Shown: piece by piece, positions 1-7,209 of the stretch
Layout of the letters: the number at the start of each line of letters is the position of its first letter
Position numbering within the stretch: position 1 is the first letter of the stretch
Origin: Phycisphaerae bacterium
GTDB lineage: Bacteria; Planctomycetota; Phycisphaerae; Tepidisphaerales; Tepidisphaeraceae
Length of the DNA stretch: 64,000 nucleotides
Direction: 5' to 3'
Assembly (NCBI GenBank): GCA_025924315.1
Contig: JAICIO010000008.1
Span: 22,143-86,142 of the forward strand
Program-made: the position numbers and the translations under genes
Notes under the pieces: generated by a model
The model's database searches: none
What the model saw: the letters and a program-made list of their open reading frames with translations, nothing else
What the model was told of the DNA's origin: nothing

Positions 1-120
1 CAGATCGTCCCGCGTTCCGATCTGCGGGATCACAATCGCCGACGCGATCCCGAGGATCACCACGACGCAAAGGATCTCGATGAGCGTAAATCCGCTCGGA
101 CTTTGAAGACGCCTGCGCAT
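1..120 (-). CDS. Prepilin-like protein, N-terminal fragment cut by window edge
   Basis: Reading the minus strand from the ATG at 120 gives MRRRLQSPSGFTLIEILCVV followed by a hydrophobic helix ending in VIPQIG. This is a class III / type IV prepilin leader: short basic leader, Gly before Phe at the cleavage site, Thr-Leu-Ile-Glu with Glu at +5, then a transmembrane helix. The protein runs off the left end of the window, so only about 40 residues are visible and the body domain cannot be assigned. It lies downstream of five other prepilin-like or pilus-associated genes on the same strand and is probably the last visible member of that operon. Expected substrate of a PilD/GspO prepilin peptidase (family knowledge). 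Confidence 0.8.
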   Translation of the reverse strand, partial: MRRRLQSPSGFTLIEILCVVVILGIASAIVIPQIGTRDDL

Positions 121-186
121 AAAAGCCTCCGGTGCTCGGTCGGTTGCTCACCCTTCACCGTGGCAGCATCGCAACTCGGCAATGCG

Positions 187-444
187 CTACTTCCTGGCAC
201 CGCTTTTAGAGTCATCGGGAGATATGACATGCACCTGAAGCTTGCCGTCTTCCAAAATGGTGACGAGTTTGTCGAGTTTGTCGTTCGTGCTTTTTAGTTG
301 GTCGATCATCTGATTGCGCTGGCTGCCCGCATCGGGAACCTGCGCGCCGGCTTGTGCGTTGCCGCCATTGGTCGAAACCCACTGCCCCACCAGTGTCAGC
401 ACCTGCAGAACCACGATCACGCCAAGGATTTTCTCGGACTTCAT
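187..444 (-). CDS. Small single-pass membrane protein in pseudopilin operon
   Basis: Eighty-five residues. Residues about 5-22 form one hydrophobic segment (KILGVIVVLQVLTLVGQWV), with a Gly/Ala/Asn-rich linker after it, then a charged heptad-like stretch (about 45-66, DQLKSTNDKLDKLVTILEDG) that could form a short coiled coil. No signal-peptidase site or prepilin motif is evident, so it is probably anchored with its C-terminus outside. I do not recognise the family. It sits 19 bases after the PilX/GspK-like gene and before the next prepilin gene on the same strand, which suggests a role in the same secretion or pilus machine (inference only). Confidence 0.6.
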   Translation of the reverse strand: MKSEKILGVIVVLQVLTLVGQWVSTNGGNAQAGAQVPDAGSQRNQMIDQLKSTNDKLDKLVTILEDGKLQVHVISPDDSKSGARK

Positions 445-463
445 CGTTGCACTCCGGTTAGAG

Positions 464-1717
464 CTATTGGTTGGACCACGAAAGCAGTTTCAGCGTCTGC
501 GGAATCTGGTCCTTATCGGACAGATCGGGCAGATCGACGTTCGCCTGAACATATTTCAGGTTGATCGTGCCATTGAGCAGGCTCGTGATCTGTGTTCCGG
601 CGGTCGCAGGCGCACCAGGCAGCATTAATGAACCATTTACGTTTAGCTTCCAGTTCGTCGCCAGCGCGTTGCCACTGATCTGATTCGCCACCCACATCAA
701 TCCGTTGACGTTCAAGGTCCGGTTCAGGCCGCTGAACACAACGTTGTTATCAACCACGAGCGCCGGCATCGCCGGTTCGCCCGTCGACGGATCCGGCTTG
801 GCGGTGATCGTCGTAGTTCCTGCGATGGTGATCGTCTTGCCACCGACGACGATGAGTGTGCCGACGAGGTTCACCGTATTGGAGAACGTGCGGCTGGAGG
901 TCGTGTACCAGACGTTGAGCGGATTGCCGCTCGCGTTCGACGTCGCAATGGTTTCGTTCGAAGGGTTCCAGGTAAGGTTGTCCGCCGTGTAGGTCACGCC
1001 CTTCCACTTATAGGTCGTGTACGCCTTCATAACGTTGATCTCATTGGCGCCCGTCAACGTCGGCGACGCCTGGGCCGGATACTTCGGCACCGCCATCGTG
1101 GACGTTGCGTTCGTGAGAAGACTTGCCACGACCCCTGTGAGCGAGTTGAGCAAGCCGAAGTTGAGCTGGCCGTCGCCACGCACGAGTGGATCCGTCGCCT
1201 TGCGGACAAAGCCAGTGGTGGTGTCGTCCGCGATATTCATCGTCACCAGCAGCGGCGTCGTCATGTCATTGTTGACGTCGAGTGCGGAAACGACGCGGTA
1301 TTTCGATGCAACGTAAACCTTGACGTAGACCGTGCGCGTGACGCTGCCCGATTTGCCGACGGACTTGATGAGATACGTATTCTTCGGCAGCGCGGTCGTG
1401 CCGTCCTTGTCGTACTCCGAGACCGTCACATCGACCGTTCCCGTGCTGTCGCCGGTGAGCGAAATGCCGGTTTGGCCGGCGTAATGCCCGTTGCTCAGCG
1501 TCGGCGCGCTTTGTGGATGCAGCAGGTAATACAACGCGTAGTTCACGCCCGATTCGGTCAGCGTGTCCGCCGAAACGAGCAGCTTCGACGTGCCTCCGAC
1601 CTGTGCCTGGAGCGATGCGCTCGAGAGCATCGCATAGCTCATAATCGCCGCGATGCCGAGCACCGCGACGACGAGAATCAGCGCGATTCCTCGACGATAT
1701 CGATACTGGAATTTCAT
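464..1717 (-). CDS. PilX/GspK-like prepilin-associated protein
   Basis: 417 residues. The N-terminus is a basic leader RYRRG followed by IALILVVAVLGIAAIMSYAM, the pattern of PilX and GspK minor pilins: Gly at the presumed cleavage site, then Ile rather than Phe. A conserved-looking LTESGVNYALYYLL stretch (about 52-66) resembles the post-helix segment of GspK/PilX proteins. The rest is Thr/Ser/Asn-rich and looks like an extracellular beta domain. The start ATG shares one base with the stop of the upstream PilW-like gene (TGATG), so translation is probably coupled. Exact family is uncertain because PilX-like C-terminal domains diverge strongly; membership of the pilus/pseudopilin cluster is well supported by position. 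Confidence 0.72.
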   Translation of the reverse strand: MKFQYRYRRGIALILVVAVLGIAAIMSYAMLSSASLQAQVGGTSKLLVSADTLTESGVNYALYYLLHPQSAPTLSNGHYAGQTGISLTGDSTGTVDVTVSEYDKDGTTALPKNTYLIKSVGKSGSVTRTVYVKVYVASKYRVVSALDVNNDMTTPLLVTMNIADDTTTGFVRKATDPLVRGDGQLNFGLLNSLTGVVASLLTNATSTMAVPKYPAQASPTLTGANEINVMKAYTTYKWKGVTYTADNLTWNPSNETIATSNASGNPLNVWYTTSSRTFSNTVNLVGTLIVVGGKTITIAGTTTITAKPDPSTGEPAMPALVVDNNVVFSGLNRTLNVNGLMWVANQISGNALATNWKLNVNGSLMLPGAPATAGTQITSLLNGTINLKYVQANVDLPDLSDKDQIPQTLKLLSWSNQ

Positions 1718-2391
1718 CAGCTTGGCCTCTGCAGCGGCGTGCGAACGGTTGCAACGCCATAACTTGTCAGCGGCGAGCCGACGGTTTCCGTTCCTCCGTC
1801 TGAAGTGGTCTGAGTTCGCTGGAATTGAATCGTGAATTCGAGCCGGGGCAGATCAGTGCTGCCGTCACCCGCATTGGCGTAAAAGACCGCGCCCTCGACG
1901 TCGCGCGCAACCGGTTGGGTCGTCGTCGCATCGCCGCGGAAGTTCGACAGAACAGTCGAGCTCGAGGAAAACGTCGCGTAATTCAAGGTGGCGGTAGAAC
2001 CGTTGCTCGGCACCGTGCGCTTGAGGATGCACCGGCTCGCCGAATCGTATTCAAGCATCGCGCATTCGTTTTCCTGAATCGCGCCGTCGCCGTTGGTGTC
2101 GTCGAGCCAGAGCAGCACCGCTGCTGCGGACGAGCCATCCAGCGCACCCGCGTTGTACATTCCCGTCAGCCGCGAGTTCCGAACGATTGCGTCGATACGC
2201 ATAGTCGTCGCGGCACTCGAGAGCGACGCGGCTTGCGCATTGCCCGTGGACTGCCAACTCTTGGCGATCGACATTGTGAACGCCGCAAGCGCAGCGCTGA
2301 CCATGGCCGTCGCGATCAGGCCAAGGCAAAGCTCGACCAGCGTGAATCCACGATGGCGCAGTGCGGCCGGGTTGGTTCGTTGCGATACCAT
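1717..2391 (-). CDS. PilW/GspJ-like minor prepilin
   Basis: 224 residues. Residues 15-20 hold the prepilin site RGFTLVE, followed by a helix rich in Ala, Leu and Val (LCLGLIATAMVSAALAAFTM). The C-terminal half contains RLEFTIQFQRT and Ser/Thr-rich beta-strand-like sequence. Length and order (after a PilV-like and before a PilX-like gene) match GspJ/PilW, the minor pseudopilin that forms the tip complex with GspI and GspK in type II secretion systems or with PilV and PilX in type IV pili. Six bases separate it from the upstream gene and it overlaps the downstream start by one base, as expected for an operon. Confidence 0.75.
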   Translation of the reverse strand: MVSQRTNPAALRHRGFTLVELCLGLIATAMVSAALAAFTMSIAKSWQSTGNAQAASLSSAATTMRIDAIVRNSRLTGMYNAGALDGSSAAAVLLWLDDTNGDGAIQENECAMLEYDSASRCILKRTVPSNGSTATLNYATFSSSSTVLSNFRGDATTTQPVARDVEGAVFYANAGDGSTDLPRLEFTIQFQRTQTTSDGGTETVGSPLTSYGVATVRTPLQRPS

Positions 2392-2397
2392 TTGCGA

Positions 2398-2925
2398 TTA
2401 ACGGGCCATGCTCACGCTCGTGATCAGGCGCGACAGCGTGATGTCGCGGCCCGTCGGCGAAGTGACCGTCACTGTGATTTTTCCAAAGTCGCTCAGGCTC
2501 GTCGTGGTCGAGCCAACGGTCACGCTCGCGGGAACCGTGTACGTCACGCTTCGCGTGTAACCGGCCCCGAGATCCACCGTTTGCCCACTGAGCGTCGTGA
2601 AGGGGTTCGCGTCGTGATAGCCGTGATAATCCGCGACGCTGGTGTAGGTCGATCGGTCCAGGTTGCCGGCGGAGGCCTTGCTCGATGACGTTGACGACGC
2701 GAAGGGCTTCGCCGCCACTTCTTCGAGCATCGCACGGGCAACGGAAATGGCGGCGGAATCCTGATCGAGCTCCGTTGTTTGGTTAAACGAAGCGCCAATC
2801 GCGCCCGCGATACCGACAACGGCGATCGCGAGCACAACCGAAGCGATCAGACTTTCGATAAGCGTGAAACCCGATCGCCGCGGGCCTGAGCGGAGCGCAT
2901 CAGTACGAAGCGTATGGGGTTGCAT
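2398..2925 (-). CDS. PilV/GspI-like minor prepilin
   Basis: 175 residues from the ATG at 2925. The frame stays open upstream to 3093, but that would overlap the preceding pilin by almost 200 bases; the 2925 start leaves a 26-base overlap and has a GGGG run about 9 bases upstream. Residues 16-23 give the prepilin site SGFTLIES, then a hydrophobic helix (LIASVVLAIAVVGIAGAIGAS). The sequence SARAMLEEVAAKPF-like segment after the helix (ISVARAMLEEVAAKPF) is typical of PilV/GspI proteins. It is the I-type component in a G-G-I-J-K order of pseudopilin genes. Confidence 0.75.
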   Translation of the reverse strand: MQPHTLRTDALRSGPRRSGFTLIESLIASVVLAIAVVGIAGAIGASFNQTTELDQDSAAISVARAMLEEVAAKPFASSTSSSKASAGNLDRSTYTSVADYHGYHDANPFTTLSGQTVDLGAGYTRSVTYTVPASVTVGSTTTSLSDFGKITVTVTSPTGRDITLSRLITSVSMAR

Positions 2926-3445
2926 TGGTGTCGTTCCCCGTACTATTGGCGACGATTTGCTGCGTCTTGGGCTTGTAGAACCAGCCGTAGGTCGTGTCAT
3001 CCGGCGCGGGAATGTCGTCCGCGTCTGCGATGAACTTGATTGTCGAAAGCCCACTGATCGGATTCGCCGGCATCTTGCTGAGGTACGGGCCAAACTTATA
3101 GGTCGCCGTCGCGGTCGCGTTGGTCTTGCAATCCTCAGACGTGTTCTTCGTCATCTGGTCGAGAAAAGCCGACTCGGTCGCAGAGGCACTCATATCGCCA
3201 TTCGGATAACCCGGCGGCGTGTCGCGGTGCTGCGCTTTGAAGACCGCGATCTGGATCCGGAGATACCGGAGCTCATCCTTCAGCGTGTTCTCGCGCGCTT
3301 CCTTGCTCGCATTGCTGAACTGCGGAATGACAACCGTCGCGAGGATGCCGAGAATCACCACGACGATCAGGATCTCAATGAGCGTAAAAGCCTTTCGGCC
3401 CACGCTCGTGAACAAATTGTGCTTTGGGATCCGGTGCATGGTCAT
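2900..3445 (-). CDS. GspG-like major pseudopilin paralogue
   Basis: 181 residues. The helix FTLIEILIVVVILGILATVV followed by IPQFSNASKEA is the standard GspG/PilA N-terminus. The body contains HRDTPPGYPNGDM and FGPYLSKMPANPISGL, resembling the tail of GspG proteins where a conserved Pro-rich loop precedes the calcium-binding C-terminus. The residue just before the mature Phe is Ala (GRKA|FTLIE) instead of the usual Gly, an oddity for prepilin peptidase processing. It is paralogous to the next gene upstream (3552-4064): the helices and the LQ/HRD segments are close to identical. Second gene of the operon. Confidence 0.83.
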   Translation of the reverse strand: MTMHRIPKHNLFTSVGRKAFTLIEILIVVVILGILATVVIPQFSNASKEARENTLKDELRYLRIQIAVFKAQHRDTPPGYPNGDMSASATESAFLDQMTKNTSEDCKTNATATATYKFGPYLSKMPANPISGLSTIKFIADADDIPAPDDTTYGWFYKPKTQQIVANSTGNDTNATPYASY

Positions 3446-3509
3446 CTCGTATCACGATCGACTGGACCTGTTTATCGTCGTCCAATGCCGATCGCGGCTT
3501 AACAAGCCG

Positions 3510-3534
3510 GCGGGCGGATGACGAATCCGCCCGC
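3510..3534 (-). terminator. Strong hairpin between the two GspG-like genes
   Basis: A perfect 10-bp stem (GCGGGCGGAT with ATCCGCCCGC) and a five-base loop lie 17 bases after the stop of the first pilin gene. There is no U tract on the minus-strand side, so it is not a canonical intrinsic terminator. It could be a partial terminator or an mRNA 3'-end stabiliser that raises the level of the first pilin relative to the rest of the operon (inference). Confidence 0.5.
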
Positions 3535-3551
3535 AGGTTTAAAGTCACAGC

Positions 3552-4064
3552 TTATTGGTCGTTCAAGCTGTCGTTCGGATTGGCTTCGTCGTAGATATTG
3601 GTGCCGAGCTTGCTCGCGGCCCAGAACTTGCCAGTGCCCGGAGCAGCCGCGGTGCCATAGTCGTACACCCAGCCGTGACCCGAATCGGCAGCAGTACCGT
3701 TCACAACCAACATGGCCGTCGTCGCATCACCGAAGATCCCGTTCGACGGAGGACCCTGGAGGTACGGACCGAACTTCGCGTCCGTCGCGCCGTTGGCAAC
3801 GGTATTACCGTTTTCGTCGGTCTTTTCGGTCAAGAGCGTCCAGTCGGTCGTGAGGTCGGGCAGCACGTCACGATGCTGCAACTTGTACAGCTCGATCTGG
3901 CTGCGAATCGTTTGCAGCTGGCTGGTCAAGCTGTTCTTGCGAGCGTCCTGCGACGCGTTCGTGAACTGCGGGATCACGATCGCGGCCAGGATACCCAAGA
4001 TGATCACGACGATCAGAATTTCGACGAGCGTGAAACCACGCTTCACTGTGCGATACATCTTCAT
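3552..4064 (-). CDS. GspG-like major pseudopilin (type II secretion / pilus)
   Basis: 170 residues from the ATG at 4064, chosen because AGGAG lies 7 bases upstream and the protein then begins MKMYRTVKRGFTLVEILIVV; the frame stays open to 4190 through the neighbouring repeat but has no ribosome site there. Prepilin site Gly9-Phe10 with Glu at +5, hydrophobic helix to about residue 34, then IPQFTNASQDARKNSLTSQL and a soluble body with FGPYLQGPPSNGIFG and HGWVYDYGTAAA, as in GspG proteins. Probably the first gene and major subunit of a seven-gene minus-strand pseudopilin operon reaching past the left window edge. A strong hairpin follows it and may set its expression above the minor subunits. 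Confidence 0.85.
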   Translation of the reverse strand: MKMYRTVKRGFTLVEILIVVIILGILAAIVIPQFTNASQDARKNSLTSQLQTIRSQIELYKLQHRDVLPDLTTDWTLLTEKTDENGNTVANGATDAKFGPYLQGPPSNGIFGDATTAMLVVNGTAADSGHGWVYDYGTAAAPGTGKFWAASKLGTNIYDEANPNDSLNDQ

Positions 4065-4092
4065 TGCAAATCTCCTGTGAATGACTTTTCTC

Positions 4093-4141
4093 GTAGGGTG
4101 TGCTTCAGCACACCAACCTGGTGTGCAAAAGCACACCCTAC
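4093..4141. repeat. REP/BIME-like inverted pair, GTAG + GGTGTGC variant
   Basis: The left arm is GTAG followed by GGTGTGC-TTCA-GCACACC, itself a stem-loop. After a short spacer the right arm (GGTGTGC-AAAA-GCACACC then CTAC) is its inverted copy. Same architecture as the elements at 25751, 36018, 57144, 58993 and 63949, with a different stem pair. It lies in the gap upstream of the pilin operon. Confidence 0.85.
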
Positions 4142-4779
4142 TCTTTTCAAGCGGCCGGTTCCGATTGCTCGGAACACGAAGGCGCCGCATCGGCGAAACG
4201 CGCCAGGGCTCTCTCTTACGCAGTTGTCAGGCCCCGGACGCTTCGTCCTTCAACGCAAGCCGCGCCGTGCGCTGCATGCGATGCCGGATGATGCTGCTGG
4301 GCGCCTCCTTTCGTGTCGGCGTACATGGGCATCCGTTCGCTGCTCGCGAATCAGCGCGCGCAGCGAACAGATGCACTCGACCCCATAGCTCATCGGCGCA
4401 GGCGGCTGCCGACTTAATTGCCGCCTCGCCAGCGCAGACCCCGCAGTTCACAGGGGCCTTGAGCCGGACGTCGAGATTTCATCCACAGGTGAGGACCGAT
4501 AAGAAAGGCAGGACAAGACGTGCTTCGTCTTATGATCCTTTCGGCAGCGCTCCGGTCTACACAACAACACAGACCGAACGCTTTGCGCATCGCACGTCGC
4601 CAAGTGTGCGCCCATGCGAGCTGAACCTCTCGGCTCAGCGTCACCTCGCGATGACTTAGCCCTTGTCGGGGATCCACACCGGCCAGCCTTTCAGCCGGCC
4701 AATGAGGACTTACGATTCAAATTCCGCGCGGGCAAATCTGCTGCAGTAGAAGCCAACTGTTATGAAGCACCCCAAAACC
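4142..4779. other. Non-coding gap with two strong hairpins, no gene seen
   Basis: About 640 bases without a convincing protein gene: the open frames here are short, overlap one another on both strands and show no recognisable family or ribosome site. Two structures stand out: an imperfect long hairpin at 4329-4374 (GCATCCGTTCGCTG paired with CAGCGAACAGATGC) and a REP-like hairpin at 4679-4700 (GGCCAGC-CTTTCA-GCCGGCC). No tmRNA, RNase P or SRP RNA signature was recognised. A structured small RNA on either strand is possible but unproven. Confidence 0.4.
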
Positions 4780-4807
4780 TTGCGTTAACGTCGCTTGGTC
4801 CTATAAT
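4780..4807 (+). promoter_or_regulatory. Sigma-70-type promoter for the RTX surface gene
   Basis: TTGCGT at 4780-4785 and a perfect TATAAT at 4802-4807, 16 bases apart. It would give a leader of about 140 bases before the ATG at 4956. The leader contains a small GGACGC/GCGTCC hairpin near 4922-4936 and ends with an AGGGAG ribosome site. Confidence 0.7.
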
Positions 4808-4955
4808 GCGCGAAAGTCGCCTTAATGGGAGGTGACAATCAGGGCAGTCGGGATTATGGGGCACTTATCTTCTCTCGGAAAACACATCTGGGTACGTCCC
4901 GTATGACGTCTGCATAAAACTGGACGCCTCGCGTCCGTGGGTAGGGAGAATCATC

Positions 4956-6197
4956 ATGCGATTTGCATCGCCGTGCATTTCGTTGCGCCGAAGGTCTAAG
5001 GGGATCGCGAAACAAGCTGCTGCGGAGGCCGTTCACTCCGCGGTGCTGCCCGTCGTCGAGGAGATGGAGAGACGACGCTTTCTCAGCACCACCGTTACGA
5101 CCACCTTCACCAGTGGCAAGCTCTCTGTATGGGGCAGTGATGGCGATGATACGATTGCGGTAAGCACGAAAAACTCGGGCACCACGATTGCCGTCTATAG
5201 CGGCACTCTTCAAATCGCCAGCTACGACGCGAGCACCGTCAGCAGTATTTACATCAGCGGCTCGCTCGGAAACGACAATCTCTCCAGCACTCCGCTGAAG
5301 CCAACGACTATCTCCGGAGGCGATGGCAACGACACCATCGTCGGGAGCGGCGGCAACGACACGCTCACGGGCGATACCGGAGATGATTCGATCTCGGGCG
5401 GCTTGGGGGACGATTCACTGGAAGGCGGAGCCGGCAATGACATCCTTGACGGCAGCGCCGGCAATGACACGGTCGAAGGAGATCTCGGCGCGGATTTGAT
5501 TTCCGGTGGCACTGGAACCGACACCGCAGATTACAGCGATCGAAATATTCAGGGCTATGGTCCCGGCGTCACCGTGACCGTTGATGATCAATATAACGAC
5601 GGAGCCGCGGGCGAGGGCGACGACGTCGCGTTGAACATCGAGAATGTTATCGGTAGCGCCCAGAGCGATAACATTACCGGAAGCGGTTACGACAATGTCA
5701 TCTATGGGGGATTTGGCAACGACACGATTTACGGTACAGGCGGAAACGATTCGCTCTATGGTCAGAGCGGTTGGGATTACGTCGATGGCGGTTCCGGCAA
5801 TGACGTCCTCGATGGGGGCGACAATGGCGATACCGTTTACGGCCAGGGTGGCGACGATCTGATGACCGAGAACGAGAATCCTCTGGGGCAAGGCGCCAAC
5901 GTCCTTGGGGGCGGATCCGGTAACGACACGATCACCGGCAACGGTCAGGCAGACTCCATCGACGGCAACGCCGGCGACGATGTGCTCATCGGACTCGATG
6001 GCAATGACACGATCACCGGCGGCAGCGGTAACGATTCCATGGACGGCGGGCTCGGCAACGACACGCTGAATGCCGTGTTCGACGGAGCGTATAGCGACAC
6101 CGTAACCGGCGGCTTCGGAATCGACGAAGGCCACTTGGACAGTGCCACCGATACGAATCCGCAAAGCGATATCGAAAACCTGATCTGGGATGCCTGA
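4956..6197 (+). CDS. RTX (calcium-binding nonapeptide) repeat surface protein
   Basis: 413 residues; AGGGAG lies 9 bases before the ATG. Residues 36-44 (EMERRRFLS) match the planctomycete LEP-type N-terminal motif found on surface proteins. From about residue 115 to 372 there are three blocks of GG-x-G-x-D-x nonapeptides (GGDGNDTI, GGLGDDSLE, GGAGNDILD, GGSGNDVLD, GGDGNDTIT-like units), which in RTX proteins fold as a calcium-loaded parallel beta-roll. A 40-residue non-repeat interruption (about 192-232) separates blocks one and two. No enzymatic domain is present, so a structural or adhesive surface role is likely (inference). The gene is monocistronic: its own promoter upstream and an intrinsic terminator right after the stop. 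Confidence 0.85.
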   Translation: MRFASPCISLRRRSKGIAKQAAAEAVHSAVLPVVEEMERRRFLSTTVTTTFTSGKLSVWGSDGDDTIAVSTKNSGTTIAVYSGTLQIASYDASTVSSIYISGSLGNDNLSSTPLKPTTISGGDGNDTIVGSGGNDTLTGDTGDDSISGGLGDDSLEGGAGNDILDGSAGNDTVEGDLGADLISGGTGTDTADYSDRNIQGYGPGVTVTVDDQYNDGAAGEGDDVALNIENVIGSAQSDNITGSGYDNVIYGGFGNDTIYGTGGNDSLYGQSGWDYVDGGSGNDVLDGGDNGDTVYGQGGDDLMTENENPLGQGANVLGGGSGNDTITGNGQADSIDGNAGDDVLIGLDGNDTITGGSGNDSMDGGLGNDTLNAVFDGAYSDTVTGGFGIDEGHLDSATDTNPQSDIENLIWDA

Positions 6198-6223
6198 TTC
6201 TCCGGGAAGGAAGAATCGAAAGG

Positions 6224-6258
6224 GGCGAGTCCCCGGCGTGCCGGGACTCGCCTTTTTT
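6224..6258 (+). terminator. Intrinsic terminator of the RTX gene
   Basis: GC-rich hairpin (GGCGAGTCC pairing with GGACTCGCC, extended by CGGC/GCCG) followed by six T on the plus strand, 27 bases after the stop codon. It also separates this gene from the convergent nadC, which ends at 6265. Confidence 0.9.
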
Positions 6259-6264
6259 CTTTGG

Positions 6265-7170
6265 CTAGGTTTCGACGTCGAGTCCGATATCCAGCGCCGG
6301 CGACGAGTGCGTGATCGCCCCGACCGAAATCCGGTCAACACCCGTGAGCGCAATCGATCGCACCGTTTCGAGCGTCACCCCGCCGGACGCTTCGAGTTCC
6401 GGCTTGCCCTTGCGGACACCAAGATTTCGCAGTCCCACCGCCTCCTGCATCTTCGGGCAATCCATGTTGTCGAGCAGCACGACGTCGATCCCATCGACCT
6501 TCAGCACCTCGCGGAGTTGCTCGAGCGTGTCGACTTCAACCTCGATCAACCGCGAGACGTCTTCCGCGCGGCTCTTCGAAACGATCGGCGAAAGAAAGCT
6601 CGTCAGTTCCTTGACCGGAACCGCGGCGAGATGGTTGTCTTTGATCAGCAGACCATCGTACAAACCAATGCGATGGTTCATCCCCCCGCCGCAGCGAACC
6701 GCGTATTTGTCGAGCAAGCGGAACCCCGGCATCGTCTTGCGTGTGTCGTAAACCTTCGCGGCCGTCCCTTCGACGCGCCGAACATACCGATGCGTCTGCG
6801 TCGCCACGCCCGAGAGATGCTGCAGGAAATTCAAAATCACGCGCTCGGCCGTCAAGAGCGAGCGCAACGGCCCGCGAATGCGCAAGAGCGGCGACCGTTG
6901 CGTGTCGTTGAACCGCCCTTCGATGATCTCCATGTGAAAGCCCGGAATCTGCTCGACGCGCAGACGCTCATCGTACGCGCGGCAAACCATCTCCACGATC
7001 GGCAGCGCGCACACCACACCGACCTGCTTCTGCACCAGCGTTGCGACGGAGGTCGCGTTGTCGTCGATGAGCAGCCGGCTCGTCACGTCATCCGATTTCG
7101 GACCAAGATCCTCCTGCTTCGCGAGCAGGATCAGGTTTTTGATTTCTTCGTTGCTCGGAAAAGGAAACAT
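6265..7170 (-). CDS. nadC: Nicotinate-nucleotide pyrophosphorylase (carboxylating)
   Basis: 301 residues, the normal length. Converts quinolinate and PRPP to nicotinate mononucleotide, CO2 and pyrophosphate in de novo NAD synthesis, in the cytoplasm. Characteristic segments in order: QEDLGPKSDDVTS near 19-31, ERVILNFLQHLSGVAT near 105-120, DTRKTMPGFRLLDKYAV with the active-site Arg-Lys-Thr, GGGMNHRIGLYDGLLIKDNH, EVEVDTLEQLREVL, and SGGVTLETVRSIALTGVDRI with SVGAITHS at the end. Same strand as, and 39 bases after, the GT41-like gene; it may be the last gene of the uvrB transcript. Nothing unusual seen. Confidence 0.96.
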   Translation of the reverse strand: MFPFPSNEEIKNLILLAKQEDLGPKSDDVTSRLLIDDNATSVATLVQKQVGVVCALPIVEMVCRAYDERLRVEQIPGFHMEIIEGRFNDTQRSPLLRIRGPLRSLLTAERVILNFLQHLSGVATQTHRYVRRVEGTAAKVYDTRKTMPGFRLLDKYAVRCGGGMNHRIGLYDGLLIKDNHLAAVPVKELTSFLSPIVSKSRAEDVSRLIEVEVDTLEQLREVLKVDGIDVVLLDNMDCPKMQEAVGLRNLGVRKGKPELEASGGVTLETVRSIALTGVDRISVGAITHSSPALDIGLDVET

Positions 7171-7209
7171 CGTCTCACCCGTTGGAACTTCGTACCAACA
7201 GATTATAGC

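Noticed and set aside
4093..4141. Inverted pairs as simple intrinsic terminators
   Set aside because: No T tract follows; they occur also in divergent and intra-operon gaps, and have the same two-arm plan everywhere, so a repeat element explains them better.
4081..4677. Several open frames on both strands in the non-coding gap
   Set aside because: Overlapping frames of 60-190 codons with no domain, no ribosome site and REP-derived N-termini.
4808..4955. Cyclic-di-GMP or cobalamin riboswitch in the RTX leader
   Set aside because: Short hairpins only; the conserved core bases of those riboswitches are not present.
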